Positions 23,696 through 32,504 of a DNA stretch of 40,109 bases are shown here, in pieces. A program made the translations under genes and the position numbers. Location of the stretch: positions 1 to 40,109 of the forward strand of contig JAEYRA010000074.1 of assembly GCA_023409755.1 (NCBI GenBank), read 5' to 3'. Under the pieces are notes generated by a model. The model searched no databases. It saw nothing but the letters and a program-made list of their open reading frames with translations, and was not told the DNA's origin. This stretch comes from Bacillota bacterium (GTDB taxonomy: Bacteria > Bacillota > Clostridia > Christensenellales > UMGS416). Position 1 is the first letter of the stretch. Every line of letters starts with the position of its first letter.

Positions 23696-24277
23696 ATGGA
23701 ACAAGTCAACACCGGCATTCATCTGTTGACCCCGCGCCTTGTGCTGCGGGACCACCGATGGGAGGATCTGCCGACCCACCATGCGCTGCTCAGCGATGCC
23801 CACGCCATGCACTACTTGCCGGACATCCGCACGACGACAATGGAGGAGTCCGAAGAGAACCTCCGCGTTGCGATGGGGGAGATTGGCAAGGCCGAGCGAA
23901 CCTATGTATTCCTGCGCATGGAGGAACGGGCGACCGGTGACCATGTGGGGGAGATTGGCTACACCGTCACCAGTCGCTGTCCGCTGGGGGCGTTTGTCGG
24001 CGTAGGGTACTTCCTGCGGCCCTGCCACTGGGGGAAGGGGTATGCCGCCGAGGCCCTGCGGGAGGTGTTGCGCTACGCTTTTGAGGAGGGCGGTGTGCTT
24101 CGGGTGGCCTGCGGCTGCGTGGCAGAGAACGGTGCCTCCGAACGGGTGATGCAGAAGGCTGGGCTCCTCAGGGAGTGCGAACGCAAGCAGTGCGTTTGGC
24201 AAAATGGGAAACTTATGGATCGTGTGGACTATCGCCTGCTGCGAGACGAATGGCAGGCGGCGCAAGCCAAGGCCTGA
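23696..24277 (+). CDS. GNAT-family acetyltransferase (RimJ/RimL-like)
   Basis: A 193-residue acetyltransferase of the RimJ/RimL type (Acetyltransf_3). LLTPRLVLRDHRWEDL is the family N-terminus; GVGYFLRPCHWGKGYAAEAL holds the acetyl-CoA loop WGKGYA; ENGASERVMQKAGL is the typical C-terminal block. The target is unknown. ATG at 23696 follows AGGAGG. It ends four bases from the convergent membrane-protein gene. Confidence 0.88.
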   Translation: MEQVNTGIHLLTPRLVLRDHRWEDLPTHHALLSDAHAMHYLPDIRTTTMEESEENLRVAMGEIGKAERTYVFLRMEERATGDHVGEIGYTVTSRCPLGAFVGVGYFLRPCHWGKGYAAEALREVLRYAFEEGGVLRVACGCVAENGASERVMQKAGLLRECERKQCVWQNGKLMDRVDYRLLRDEWQAAQAKA

Positions 24278-24281
24278 GCGG

Positions 24282-25145
24282 TTACGATGGCAGGCGATCT
24301 TCCATGAGCAACGGGGGTGTGGTTGTTCGCTTGGCTGGTGCGTCGGCCGGGCAGGCGGCGAAGCGGTAGAACAGCAGGAAGCATTCGCCCATGCCCAGAG
24401 CCGGCAGCAGGGCGGCAAAGGACGGGCCATTGACCCACTGGGACAGCGCTCCCAGCAGGCCCAACAAGGAGCGCGGTGCGCCCCAGGCGGTAGAGAGCAC
24501 ACTGGCGCTCAACGCCATAACCGCCAGAGACAGCCCCGTGACCACCAGCACGACGCCCCAGCGGCGAAGGAACCCACGCCGCCCTTGGGATGAAAGCGTC
24601 GTGCCCAGGGCAGGGAGGAAGTACTGGGATGAGAGCTGCGGCAGCAACGGCAGCAATGCTGCGTTGGTTGCCGTCAGCAGCAGCAAGCTGATGACCGATT
24701 GCACCAATAGCAGTGGCACAGCTGGCGTTGCCCACAAGCCGGCAGCTTCCCCGGATGCATACTCAACTGCAACACCAATGCCCAGGGAGAAAATGCCAAC
24801 CAGAAGCAGGGGCACCACAACAAGCCCAGTCAGCAGCAAGCTGCCAAGCAGCCTTCCCGGCCAGTTGCCAGCCCTGGTGGGGGCCGCGCCGGCAACTGAC
24901 AGGCGATGCAACGCCAATGGAAGGAGCAGCCCATACTTGGCCACGATGCACCCAAATAACACCCACCCGATCACCGTAGGCACCGGGGAGGGGTGCGCCA
25001 TCGTGCCGGGCAGGGCAGGGTTCGCCAGTGCCCAACAACGGACTCCCAACGCCAGTGCGATGAGCCCGTTGGGCAGTGCTGCCAGCGCCACCACGGCGGG
25101 TTGGCGTGCCATTGCCTGGAAGGTGCTGCGTACCGCTGCCGCCAT
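24282..25145 (-). CDS. Uncharacterised multi-pass membrane protein
   Basis: A 287-residue protein of about six hydrophobic segments (near 16-38, 56-78, 100-130, 140-170, 195-217 and 245-265). No known transporter motif was recognised. GGAGGG precedes the ATG. It is divergent from rlmD with about 83 bases between the two starts. It resembles DUF-type integral membrane proteins of Firmicutes, but no family can be named. Confidence 0.7.
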   Translation of the reverse strand: MAAAVRSTFQAMARQPAVVALAALPNGLIALALGVRCWALANPALPGTMAHPSPVPTVIGWVLFGCIVAKYGLLLPLALHRLSVAGAAPTRAGNWPGRLLGSLLLTGLVVVPLLLVGIFSLGIGVAVEYASGEAAGLWATPAVPLLLVQSVISLLLLTATNAALLPLLPQLSSQYFLPALGTTLSSQGRRGFLRRWGVVLVVTGLSLAVMALSASVLSTAWGAPRSLLGLLGALSQWVNGPSFAALLPALGMGECFLLFYRFAACPADAPAKRTTTPPLLMEDRLPS

Positions 25146-25213
25146 CGCTGGTTCCCTCCTTTTTCTTTTATCCTACAGGTAGCGGGCCCGTCTGTCAAAG
25201 CCAATCGGTCCTG

Positions 25214-25222
25214 TGGTATACT
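25214..25222 (+). promoter_or_regulatory. Extended -10 promoter of rlmD, leaderless start
   Basis: TGG followed by TATACT (25217-25222) ends only six bases before the ATG at 25229, so transcription would begin at or next to the start codon. No -35 or ribosome binding site is visible. Confidence 0.5.
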
Positions 25223-25228
25223 ACCCCC

Positions 25229-26611
25229 ATGAAAACGACTGAGCGCGCGTTGCCGGTGCGCAAGAACGACCGGCTGGAACTGACGATTACCGCCCTGGGC
25301 GCCCAAGGGCAGGGCATCGGCCGTCATCAGGGGTTTGTGGTGTTTGTGCCCTTCGCCCTGCCCGGCGAGCGGGTGGAGGTTCACATCATCAAGGCAACGG
25401 CTTCCTATGCCGTGGGCAAGCTGATCGCGGTGCTGGAGGCCTCCCCCGACCGGGTGATGGCCCGATGCCCGGTGTTTGGCCGGTGCGGCGGCTGCCAGCT
25501 GCAGCATTTGTCCTACGAAGCGCAGCTGGAGCACAAGCGCCGCCAGGTGGAGGACGCCCTGCGCACCATTGGCGGTGTCTCCATTCCGGTGCCGCCCACC
25601 GTGGGCATGGCGGAGCCTTGGGAGTATCGCAACAAGGCGATCTTCCCCGTGGGCCAGGGGCAGGATGGCGTGGAGCTTGGGATGTATGCCCCCCACAGTC
25701 ATACCATCGTGCCCACCGACTGCTGCCCCATTCAAGCGGCGGAGAGTGAGGGCTTTCTGGCTGCCATCCGCCAGTGGGCGCGTGATTGGGGCGTGCCCGC
25801 GTATGACGAGGAGACCGGGCGCGGGGTGCTTCGCCACGCGATGCTGCGCAGCTTCGGCGCCACCGGCCAATCCATGGCCGTGATTGTGACCGCTGGGGAC
25901 ACGCTGCCCGCCCAGGACGCGCTGGTGGCAGCGCTGCGGGCAGCGGTGCCGTCGCTTGTCGGCGTGGTGCAGAACATCAACCCCGAGCGCACCAACGTGG
26001 TGCTGGGCCAGCGGGAGCGTCTCCTTTGGGGCGAACCGTCTGTGGTGGCCCAGTTGAGCAGCCTGCGGTTTCAGGTCGTGCCGCAGTCATTTTTTCAGGT
26101 CAACACCACCCAAACCGAGCGGCTCTATGCCATTGCCGGCGAGTTTGCAGCTCTCACCGGCGATGAGCTCGTGGTGGATGCCTACTGCGGCGTTGGCACC
26201 ATCGGCCAGAGCATGGCCAGTAAGGCAGGCCGGGTCATCGGCATAGAGAGCGTCCCCCAGGCGGTGGAGGAAGCCCGCCGCAGCGCTGCACGCAATGGAA
26301 TTGCCAACGTTGAGTACCACTGCGGCCGTGCCGAGGACGTCTTTGCCTCCATGGCTGCCGATGGCTTGCGGCCCGATGTCATTGTGATGGACCCGCCGCG
26401 CCGGGGCTGTGACGAAGCTTTTCTGCAGGCGGTGGCGCAAACCCATGCGCCACGACTGGTCTATGTTTCCTGCAACCCCGCCACGTTGGCGCGCGATGTG
26501 AAAATACTGCGGGGCCTGGGGTATGAGCTCGCCGCTGTGCAGCCGGTTGATATGTTCCCGCAGACGGAGCATGTGGAGACGGTGGTGTTGCTGTCTGGGC
26601 AGAAGCAATAA
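25229..26611 (+). CDS. rlmD: 23S rRNA (uracil-5-)-methyltransferase, RlmD/RumA family
   Basis: SAM-dependent m5U methyltransferase. The 460-residue protein has a TRAM domain (about 10-70), an iron-sulfur site C80, C86, C89 and C165/C166 (CPVFGRCGGC, TDCCPIQ), a methyltransferase core (DAYCGVGTIG, MDPPRRG) and the catalytic Cys415 in VSCNPATLARD. It ends with VDMFPQTEHVETVVLL, the RumA-type tail. ATG at 25229 lacks an upstream ribosome binding site and may be leaderless. The symbol could equally be rlmCD. Degenerate copies of its 3' end recur downstream in the accessory island. Confidence 0.93.
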   Translation: MKTTERALPVRKNDRLELTITALGAQGQGIGRHQGFVVFVPFALPGERVEVHIIKATASYAVGKLIAVLEASPDRVMARCPVFGRCGGCQLQHLSYEAQLEHKRRQVEDALRTIGGVSIPVPPTVGMAEPWEYRNKAIFPVGQGQDGVELGMYAPHSHTIVPTDCCPIQAAESEGFLAAIRQWARDWGVPAYDEETGRGVLRHAMLRSFGATGQSMAVIVTAGDTLPAQDALVAALRAAVPSLVGVVQNINPERTNVVLGQRERLLWGEPSVVAQLSSLRFQVVPQSFFQVNTTQTERLYAIAGEFAALTGDELVVDAYCGVGTIGQSMASKAGRVIGIESVPQAVEEARRSAARNGIANVEYHCGRAEDVFASMAADGLRPDVIVMDPPRRGCDEAFLQAVAQTHAPRLVYVSCNPATLARDVKILRGLGYELAAVQPVDMFPQTEHVETVVLLSGQKQ

Positions 26612-26678
26612 ATGTGTGAAAAGCCTCAAAAGTCTGCCGATTGATAAGTTCAGTGTTTTGACAACGCTTGTACTTGCC

Positions 26679-26707
26679 TTGATTTTCTTATATGAGGATA
26701 ATATAAT
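26679..26707 (+). promoter_or_regulatory. Promoter of the GH78-like gene
   Basis: TTGATT (26679-26684), 17-base spacer, TATAAT (26702-26707), about 37 bases before GTG at 26744. Confidence 0.6.
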
Positions 26708-26743
26708 ACTATATACGTATTTTTTATTAAAAAGGTGATTATC

Positions 26744-28834
26744 GTGAAATGGATATGGCTTGACGGAAAAATATACCCCGAATATCAGAAAAATTACTAT
26801 TCTATATGTCACACCAACGCAGAAGAGCAAGATACATATGCCTACTGCGTTGCAGAATTCAAAAAAGAACTTGCTCTTCCGAAAAAGTCCAGCTCCATTT
26901 ATATGCGCATAACGGCGGACAGCTTCTATCATTTGTATATAAACGACGAAATTGAGGGCATCGGTCCGCCGTCCTCTGGCGGAGATTTCCTGGAAACGGG
27001 AATTCTGCCAAAGTACTACGCAAATAATCACACAATAGACATCTGCGCGGATAAAATTGAAATCATTGTAATGGTAAGACTTCTTCCGGAAGTACTGACG
27101 GACTACTCCCGTTACCATGGCGGTCTTGCGATTGAGGGGGAGATTTTCCTCGAGGACGGCTCCATGGTAAAATTCGGCACTGATTCAACATGGCTATGCA
27201 GACCTGATAGCGCATACACCGGCTTTCAGACCTATGACAATACAACAGAAATGTTTCCTTACAGCGCTGCCGCCGAAATCCGCGACATTTGGCAGGCGGA
27301 GGACTCTCACATTCCTCCGCTTTCGCTTAATGAGGTACTCCATGATGAGATTATTGCTTTGCCGGGCAGTAATGAAGTAGTATTTTCTCTTGGCAAAATA
27401 TACGGAGTCTACCCTGTTATTTCTGCAGACGGTCCATGCCGAATAACGGCGGTTACAAGAGAACTTGAGGGACAGTCTGAAATGATGGAAAATGTTATTT
27501 TATGCAGGGCGGGAGAATATTTCTCTTTTCGACAGCATAGCTGTGGAGAAATACGAATCGGAATCGAAAACGAATCCGACACTCCCGTCAGAGTAAAAAT
27601 CCGTCTTATCGCTCCATGGTACCCCATAGAGAAAGAGGGCTTCGTTATAACAAGCAATATAGGCTATAATAAGGCCTATGAGGTGTGCAAGCATACACTG
27701 AAAATCTGTCGGCAGTCAATCCATCTTGACTCCACAAAGCATCAGGAGCACCTTGCCTGCACAGGAGATTACTATATAGAATCCCTGATAACCATGTTCG
27801 CTTATGGTGATATGCGGCTGGCGGAGTTTGACCTGATGCGCACCGCAGACTGGCTTGTGAAAAATGATGGACGAATGTTCCATACAACATACAGTCTGGT
27901 ATGGATACAGATGCTCAGAGACGTGTATATGGCGACGGGGAATGACGCATTGCTTGTATACTGCAGAACGGCCCTTGAAAAGCTGCTTAATAGATTTGAA
28001 GGCTACAAGGGAGAAAGCGGAGTAATTGAAAATCCGCCCGATTATATGTTTGTGGACTGGACCGTCATCGACGGCTACAATATGCATCATCCACCGAAGG
28101 CGTTAGGACAGACGGTACTGAACGCGTTTTATTATGAAGCGTTAGTCAGAGCTGCGGAAATTTACGATTATCTCTATGATACGGACTTCGCAGAAAAATG
28201 TCGCAAGAATGCGCAAAAGTTTTACATAGACTTCAATCGCGAGTTTTTCGACGACAGCCAGGGACTATATTTTGACGGCAAAAATGATGATACTGGAGAG
28301 GCAGCAACATGGCTTCCTTCAAATTCCAAGAAGAGATATTTCTCAAAATATCCCAATATACTCTCCTGTCTCTACGGACTTACGGAAGGAGAAAAAGCGG
28401 AAAAAATCATGCGCCGTGTGATTACTGACGACACTCTGCAGGACATTCAGCCCTATTTCATGCACTATATGCTTGGGGCAGTGAAGAGAACTGGGCTTTT
28501 CCCAGAGTACGGATGGAGACTTCTCGACCGATGGGTCCCCATGGTTGAAAACTGTGATAAGGGACTTGCGGAAGGCTGGATTGCACCCACACCCACTTAC
28601 TCTTTCGACCACTCCCACGCATGGGGAGGCACCTTTGCATACTATCTGCCATTGATGCTGACCGGATTTGAAATAATTGAGCCGGGAATGAAGAAAATCA
28701 AGCTGGACCCTTGTCTGCTCGGACTTGAGTACGCGTCAGTCAAAATTCCCACTGGTTACGGTGACATTTTAATTGAAATGAATCAGGACGGTACAAGGAA
28801 AATAATCGTTCCGGAGGGAATCAAAATTCAATAA
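26744..28834 (+). CDS. Alpha-L-rhamnosidase-like glycoside hydrolase (GH78-like)
   Basis: A 696-residue protein without a signal peptide. The N-terminal third is beta-rich. The (alpha/alpha)6 domain starts near DSTKHQEHLACTGDYY, the counterpart of the rhamnosidase DCPQRxERLGWTGD block. It ends with FDHSHAWGGTFAYYLPLMLTG, and a C-terminal beta-sandwich segment (IPTGYGDILIEMNQDG) follows. This layout matches GH78-like enzymes that release rhamnose from plant glycosides; exact activity is not proven. GTG at 26744 is chosen because AAAGGTG stands seven bases before it. AT-rich codon use contrasts with rlmD next door and suggests transfer. Confidence 0.72.
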   Translation: MKWIWLDGKIYPEYQKNYYSICHTNAEEQDTYAYCVAEFKKELALPKKSSSIYMRITADSFYHLYINDEIEGIGPPSSGGDFLETGILPKYYANNHTIDICADKIEIIVMVRLLPEVLTDYSRYHGGLAIEGEIFLEDGSMVKFGTDSTWLCRPDSAYTGFQTYDNTTEMFPYSAAAEIRDIWQAEDSHIPPLSLNEVLHDEIIALPGSNEVVFSLGKIYGVYPVISADGPCRITAVTRELEGQSEMMENVILCRAGEYFSFRQHSCGEIRIGIENESDTPVRVKIRLIAPWYPIEKEGFVITSNIGYNKAYEVCKHTLKICRQSIHLDSTKHQEHLACTGDYYIESLITMFAYGDMRLAEFDLMRTADWLVKNDGRMFHTTYSLVWIQMLRDVYMATGNDALLVYCRTALEKLLNRFEGYKGESGVIENPPDYMFVDWTVIDGYNMHHPPKALGQTVLNAFYYEALVRAAEIYDYLYDTDFAEKCRKNAQKFYIDFNREFFDDSQGLYFDGKNDDTGEAATWLPSNSKKRYFSKYPNILSCLYGLTEGEKAEKIMRRVITDDTLQDIQPYFMHYMLGAVKRTGLFPEYGWRLLDRWVPMVENCDKGLAEGWIAPTPTYSFDHSHAWGGTFAYYLPLMLTGFEIIEPGMKKIKLDPCLLGLEYASVKIPTGYGDILIEMNQDGTRKIIVPEGIKIQ

Positions 28835-28893
28835 AACAACCTAAAGGAGCCAACTGTACTGATATGCTTAGAATTACTGCTAGCAGTAAAACT

Positions 28894-28963
28894 GTTGGAA
28901 TGTTTCCTCAAACCATAAAACGTTAAAATCAATAATGAGCACTCGGGCCATGTGGAGTGCGTG
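28894..28963 (+). pseudogene. Degenerate rlmD 3' tail 1
   Basis: VGMFPQT (28894-28914) is followed after 34 bases, in another frame, by HVECV (28949-28963). In the intact gene the two pieces are joined as DMFPQTEHVE. It lies between the glycosidase and phosphatase genes. Confidence 0.5.
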
Positions 28964-28988
28964 GGTGAGGATGTCAAAGATTGATGAT

Positions 28989-29017
28989 TTGACCGTAAGT
29001 TTTGATAGAGCTATATC
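28989..29017 (+). promoter_or_regulatory. Promoter of the histidine phosphatase gene
   Basis: TTGACC (28989-28994), 17-base spacer, TATATC (29012-29017). Confidence 0.5.
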
Positions 29018-29052
29018 TCCAAGTGTTAATAACCAGACAAAGGAGTTTGTTC

Positions 29053-29733
29053 ATGAGACTTATTTTTGTGCGGCATGGTCATCCTGATTATGAAAGAGAT
29101 TGCCTAACAGAGCTTGGTCGCATTCAAGCCGAACAAGCAGCAAAACGCCTTCATGATGAAGGAATCGGTGAGATATATTCATCTTCCAGCGGCAGGGCTT
29201 ACGAAACAGCGTCATACACAGCATCAATGCTGAACCTGGACATCAAAAAACTAGACTTCATGCGAGAAATTTCGTGGGGAAGCATTGACGGCAAACTTAT
29301 ATTCGAAAACGGTCATCCTTGGTATGTTGCTAGCAAAGCACTTAATGATGGGATTGACTTCTTCAACAAAACCGAGGAAGGAAGCATCTGGATAAACAAT
29401 AAATTATCTGTTCACAAAGGTAATATCGTCAGATCGTGCGATGAGTGGATTGAGACACTAGGTTACAAACGTGAAGGAAAATATTACAGAGTCATCAACG
29501 ACAATACAGATACTGCTGTAGCCCTATTCAGCCATGGCGGCTCATCCACAGTAGTCTTATCTCATCTGCTGAATTTACCATTTGCATACTTATTGACAAC
29601 ACTATGCCCTGATTTTACTGCCATAACAATTCTAAATTTCAGCAACTCCAAAAACGAGCTTATTGCGCCTTACATAGAATTAGCAAACGACGCAAGACAC
29701 ATAAAAACAAGCGGCATTACCTACGGTCAATAG
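29053..29733 (+). CDS. Histidine phosphatase family protein
   Basis: A 226-residue phosphoglycerate-mutase-like phosphatase. The phospho-histidine motif is FVRHGHPDYE at the N-terminus; SSSSGRAYETA supplies the second conserved Arg region, and FSHGGSS holds the second catalytic His. The substrate is unknown; it might act on a phosphosugar or nucleotide. AAAGGAG lies before ATG at 29053; the longer frame from 29002 covers promoter sequence. It is one unit of the rlmD-tail island. Confidence 0.85.
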   Translation: MRLIFVRHGHPDYERDCLTELGRIQAEQAAKRLHDEGIGEIYSSSSGRAYETASYTASMLNLDIKKLDFMREISWGSIDGKLIFENGHPWYVASKALNDGIDFFNKTEEGSIWINNKLSVHKGNIVRSCDEWIETLGYKREGKYYRVINDNTDTAVALFSHGGSSTVVLSHLLNLPFAYLLTTLCPDFTAITILNFSNSKNELIAPYIELANDARHIKTSGITYGQ

Positions 29734-29912
29734 TATAAGGTCCAGTTGTCCTTCCGGAGCAGCAGACAGTCGAACGAGCCCGGACCGATGATTGGCGAGA
29801 CATATTTGCTTTCAACATACGGCGATGTGCAAAGGTTGGACGAGTGAATGACTGCAAGACAGGGGAAGCACCCTTCTTGTCCAACCAGCCCGTTCGAGTG
29901 GATACGCCTGGG

Positions 29913-30124
29913 GCCGGAGCTGTGACGAGGCCTTCCTGTACGCGGTGGCACCACCCGGACGCCGTGTCTGGTCTATGTCTCCTCCAACCCCGCCACCCTG
30001 GCGCGGGACGTAAGAACTCTGCGAAGCCTGGGGGATGCGCTCATCGCCGTGCAGCCGGTCGATCTATTCCCGCAGACGGAGCACGTGGAGACGGTCTGTC
30101 TGCTGTCAAGAAAAAGGAATAGGA
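29913..30124 (+). pseudogene. rlmD 3' fragment (tail 2), catalytic Cys replaced by Ser
   Basis: About 200 bases clearly homologous to the end of rlmD (26400-26611): YVSSNPATLARD, then AVQPVDLFPQTEHVETVCLL. The catalytic Cys codon is Ser (29983-29985) and an upstream frameshift separates the first part. The frame is open into the DUF4375 gene at 30133 without a stop. Its GC content is host-like. The 180 bases before it (29734-29912) hold no gene; an inverted repeat GGTTGGAC (29834-29841) / GTCCAACC (29879-29886) is present. Confidence 0.8.
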
Positions 30125-30132
30125 GTAAGGTT

Positions 30133-30657
30133 ATGGGATTCATTTCAACAATACTTAATAATATAAGAAATATGAAAAAAGCGAAGAAAATCCGAGAAAT
30201 GGGTAAGGAAAATTTACTTGCTTTAGAAGATGAAGATTTTTATGAGGCAATGTGTTGTCTTTGTGATGATGAGGTGTATGATATTAAAGCGTCTGGTTTA
30301 ACGAAAGAACAAATTTTGGCTTATTCGATTTATATGTTTGAGATGGAAGTTAATAATGGTGGATTATGTCAATTCTTTGTAAATTCTAGTAGTGAATGTG
30401 CTCCATTTGTTAGTGAGGCATTAGGGGCAATTGGGGCAACAGAGTTGAAAGACTTATTTGAACAATTCGTAAAAGATAATGGTATTGATGTTACTGATTT
30501 ATCTTCTTTCAAAATTACTGATGTTGAGGAATATGAAGTTCAAACAGAACGATTTGATTTTGATAAATTCGACAATAGCTTTTATGATAATGAGAATTTT
30601 CATCAGCAGGCAATCAATTATTTTAGATGCAATATTGAACAATTACTGAAGGATTAA
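30133..30657 (+). CDS. DUF4375 (DMP19-like) protein
   Basis: A 174-residue soluble protein. VNNGGLCQFFVNSSSECAPF is the DUF4375/DMP19 hallmark, preceded by a helical region (LTKEQILAYSIYMFEMEV) and followed by an acidic C-terminus. The function of the family is unknown. The ATG at 30133 has AGGAG seven bases before it. The rlmD fragment upstream is in frame with it, so a fused product from GTG at 30049 cannot be excluded. AT-rich codons. Confidence 0.82.
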   Translation: MGFISTILNNIRNMKKAKKIREMGKENLLALEDEDFYEAMCCLCDDEVYDIKASGLTKEQILAYSIYMFEMEVNNGGLCQFFVNSSSECAPFVSEALGAIGATELKDLFEQFVKDNGIDVTDLSSFKITDVEEYEVQTERFDFDKFDNSFYDNENFHQQAINYFRCNIEQLLKD

Positions 30658-30703
30658 GAAAAAGAGATAAAAACTTGTAGATACGTTCCCTACAACAGTC
30701 GAG

Positions 30704-30784
30704 GTGGATATGTTTCAGACGACGTATGTGAGCAATTCTATTGCTACGACCCAGACGGTGTGTCTGCTGTCGAGAAAAGACTAA
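30704..30784 (+). pseudogene. Degenerate rlmD 3' tail 3
   Basis: VDMFQTT and, 27 bases on in the same frame, QTVCLLSRKD with a stop. It matches tail 2 (VCLLSRK) better than the native tail (VVLLSGQ). Confidence 0.6.
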
Positions 30785-30871
30785 TAAACAATAGAAAAGT
30801 GCTTTATTATCTCTTACAAATAGTCCCTAAAACTTGCAATCTCTCTTTTTCAGTTTGACGAGGTGATTAAG

Positions 30872-31531
30872 ATGATAGATATTACTGCTTGGATGAAAAA
30901 TTTCTTGCAGACATTAAATGAGACTTTTGGAAACCGTGTATGGTTTGTTGGTTTGCAAGGCAGTTATGGCCGTGGTGAAGCAACAGAAACAAGCGATATT
31001 GATATTGTTGTAATTCTGGATGGATTGTCTGTTATGGACATTCAAACTTATAATACAATGTTGGATACCCTTCCTCACAGAGATTTGATTTGTGGTTTTC
31101 TCTCAGGCAAGGATGAGCTTTTGAATTGGGAACCATCTGACTTGTTCCAGTTTTACCATGATACTACACCAATCATGGGAAGCCTTGATGAATTGCTGGC
31201 AGTTATTGACGAAAGTGCTGTGAACAGAGCGATTAAAATCGGTGCCTGCAACATATTCCACGGGTGTGTTCACAATATGCTGTATGAAAAGAGTGAAGAT
31301 ATTCTAAGAGGTCTTTATAAATCTGCCTCTTTTGTTGTACAGGCAATTGCTTTCAAGCAAACTGGAAACTATATCAGCCATCAAAAAGAACTGCTCCAAG
31401 TTGTATCTTTGGATGAAAGGGGTATTGTCGAAACCTTCTTGAATTTGAAAAATGGAGAAACAATTGATTTTGAGTTGATATCTGAAACATTGTTTGCTTG
31501 GTCAAAAAAATGGATTGGTGAAAATAGTTAA
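30872..31531 (+). CDS. Nucleotidyltransferase-domain protein
   Basis: A 219-residue protein with a Pol-beta-type NTP-transferase site: GSYGRGEATETSDIDIV (GSxxxGxxxxxSDxD), followed by a helical C-terminal domain like kanamycin-nucleotidyltransferase or MNT families. Both catalytic Asp are present. It might modify a small molecule (for example an aminoglycoside) or act as the enzyme part of a HEPN/MNT pair, but no HEPN partner is visible. GAGGTGAT precedes the ATG at 30872. Confidence 0.75.
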   Translation: MIDITAWMKNFLQTLNETFGNRVWFVGLQGSYGRGEATETSDIDIVVILDGLSVMDIQTYNTMLDTLPHRDLICGFLSGKDELLNWEPSDLFQFYHDTTPIMGSLDELLAVIDESAVNRAIKIGACNIFHGCVHNMLYEKSEDILRGLYKSASFVVQAIAFKQTGNYISHQKELLQVVSLDERGIVETFLNLKNGETIDFELISETLFAWSKKWIGENS

Positions 31532-31588
31532 GCCAATTCTAGTTTGTAGAGATGGAAATTGATTATTAAAGTAGGAGGCAGTATACTA

Positions 31589-31700
31589 TGGATATGTTTC
31601 TAACAACAGGGAGAGTTGTTCCCGTCAACCTATGACATCAATCCTATTAAACTCGACCCACGTGGAGAGTGTAGTGTTGATATCTCGAGGCGAGGTGTAA
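31589..31700 (+). pseudogene. Degenerate rlmD 3' tail 4
   Basis: DMFLTTGRVV from 31589, then in another frame HVESVVLISR (31659-31688) and a stop at 31698-31700. It resembles the native HVETVVLLS. A second frame over 31604-31756 is also open and ends in an ATGA overlap with the next gene; which reading matters is unclear. Confidence 0.5.
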
Positions 31701-31752
31701 CGATAGAACTGTTTCTGAACGACAAAGCAGAATTTGGAGAGCTGATCGTTGC

Positions 31753-32496
31753 ATGAACTACAAAGAGTATGGCGCAGATAAGCAGAACACCATAATTCTG
31801 CTTCACGGAGGAGGACTATCCTGGTGGAACTATCGTGAAGAAGCAGAGATGCTCCAAAATGATTATCATGTAATTCTTCCTCTTCTTGATGGACATGCAG
31901 GAAGTGACCGTCCTTTTACGACAATAGAAAACAACGCTTCGGAACTCATTTCCTTTGTAAACGATCATCTGGGCGGTTCCGTTTTGTTGATTGGAGGCTT
32001 GTCCCTTGGCGGACAGATTCTGCTGGAAATGTTGTCACAACGTAGAGACTTATGCCGCTATGCACTGATTGAGAGCGCTATGATTGTTCCGTCGAAACTT
32101 ACCCACGCCCTGATTGCTCCTGCACTCGGCAGCAGTTATGGGTTGATCCGCAACGAAAGCTTTGCTAGACTCCAGTTCAAGTCTTTACATATGAAAGCTG
32201 AGATATTTGATGATTACTACCGTGACACCTGCAGGATTTCAAAATCCGATATGATAGCTTTTGTGAAAGCTAACACGTCATATATGCTTAAGGAATCAAT
32301 CACCTGCTGCTTATCTGAAATGCATGTTTTTGTGGGTGAAAAGGAAAACCGGGGGCTTATTCAATCTGCGAAGATTCTTAACGAAAAGGTGCCTGGATGC
32401 GTTATGAGGATTCTTCCAGAATTGCATCACGGCGAGTATTCACTGAATCATGCGAATGAGTATGTGAATGCTATCAGAAGCATAGTGAGAGGCTAA
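31753..32496 (+). CDS. Alpha/beta hydrolase
   Basis: A 247-residue alpha/beta hydrolase. LLHGGGLSWWNY is the oxyanion loop, GGLSLGGQ the nucleophile elbow (Ser) and ELHHGEYSL the catalytic His region; the acid is probably near FVGEKENRG. No signal peptide. The substrate is unknown. The only ribosome-binding candidate (GGAGAG) is about 12 bases upstream. Confidence 0.83.
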   Translation: MNYKEYGADKQNTIILLHGGGLSWWNYREEAEMLQNDYHVILPLLDGHAGSDRPFTTIENNASELISFVNDHLGGSVLLIGGLSLGGQILLEMLSQRRDLCRYALIESAMIVPSKLTHALIAPALGSSYGLIRNESFARLQFKSLHMKAEIFDDYYRDTCRISKSDMIAFVKANTSYMLKESITCCLSEMHVFVGEKENRGLIQSAKILNEKVPGCVMRILPELHHGEYSLNHANEYVNAIRSIVRG

Positions 32497-32504
32497 TATG
32501 TACA

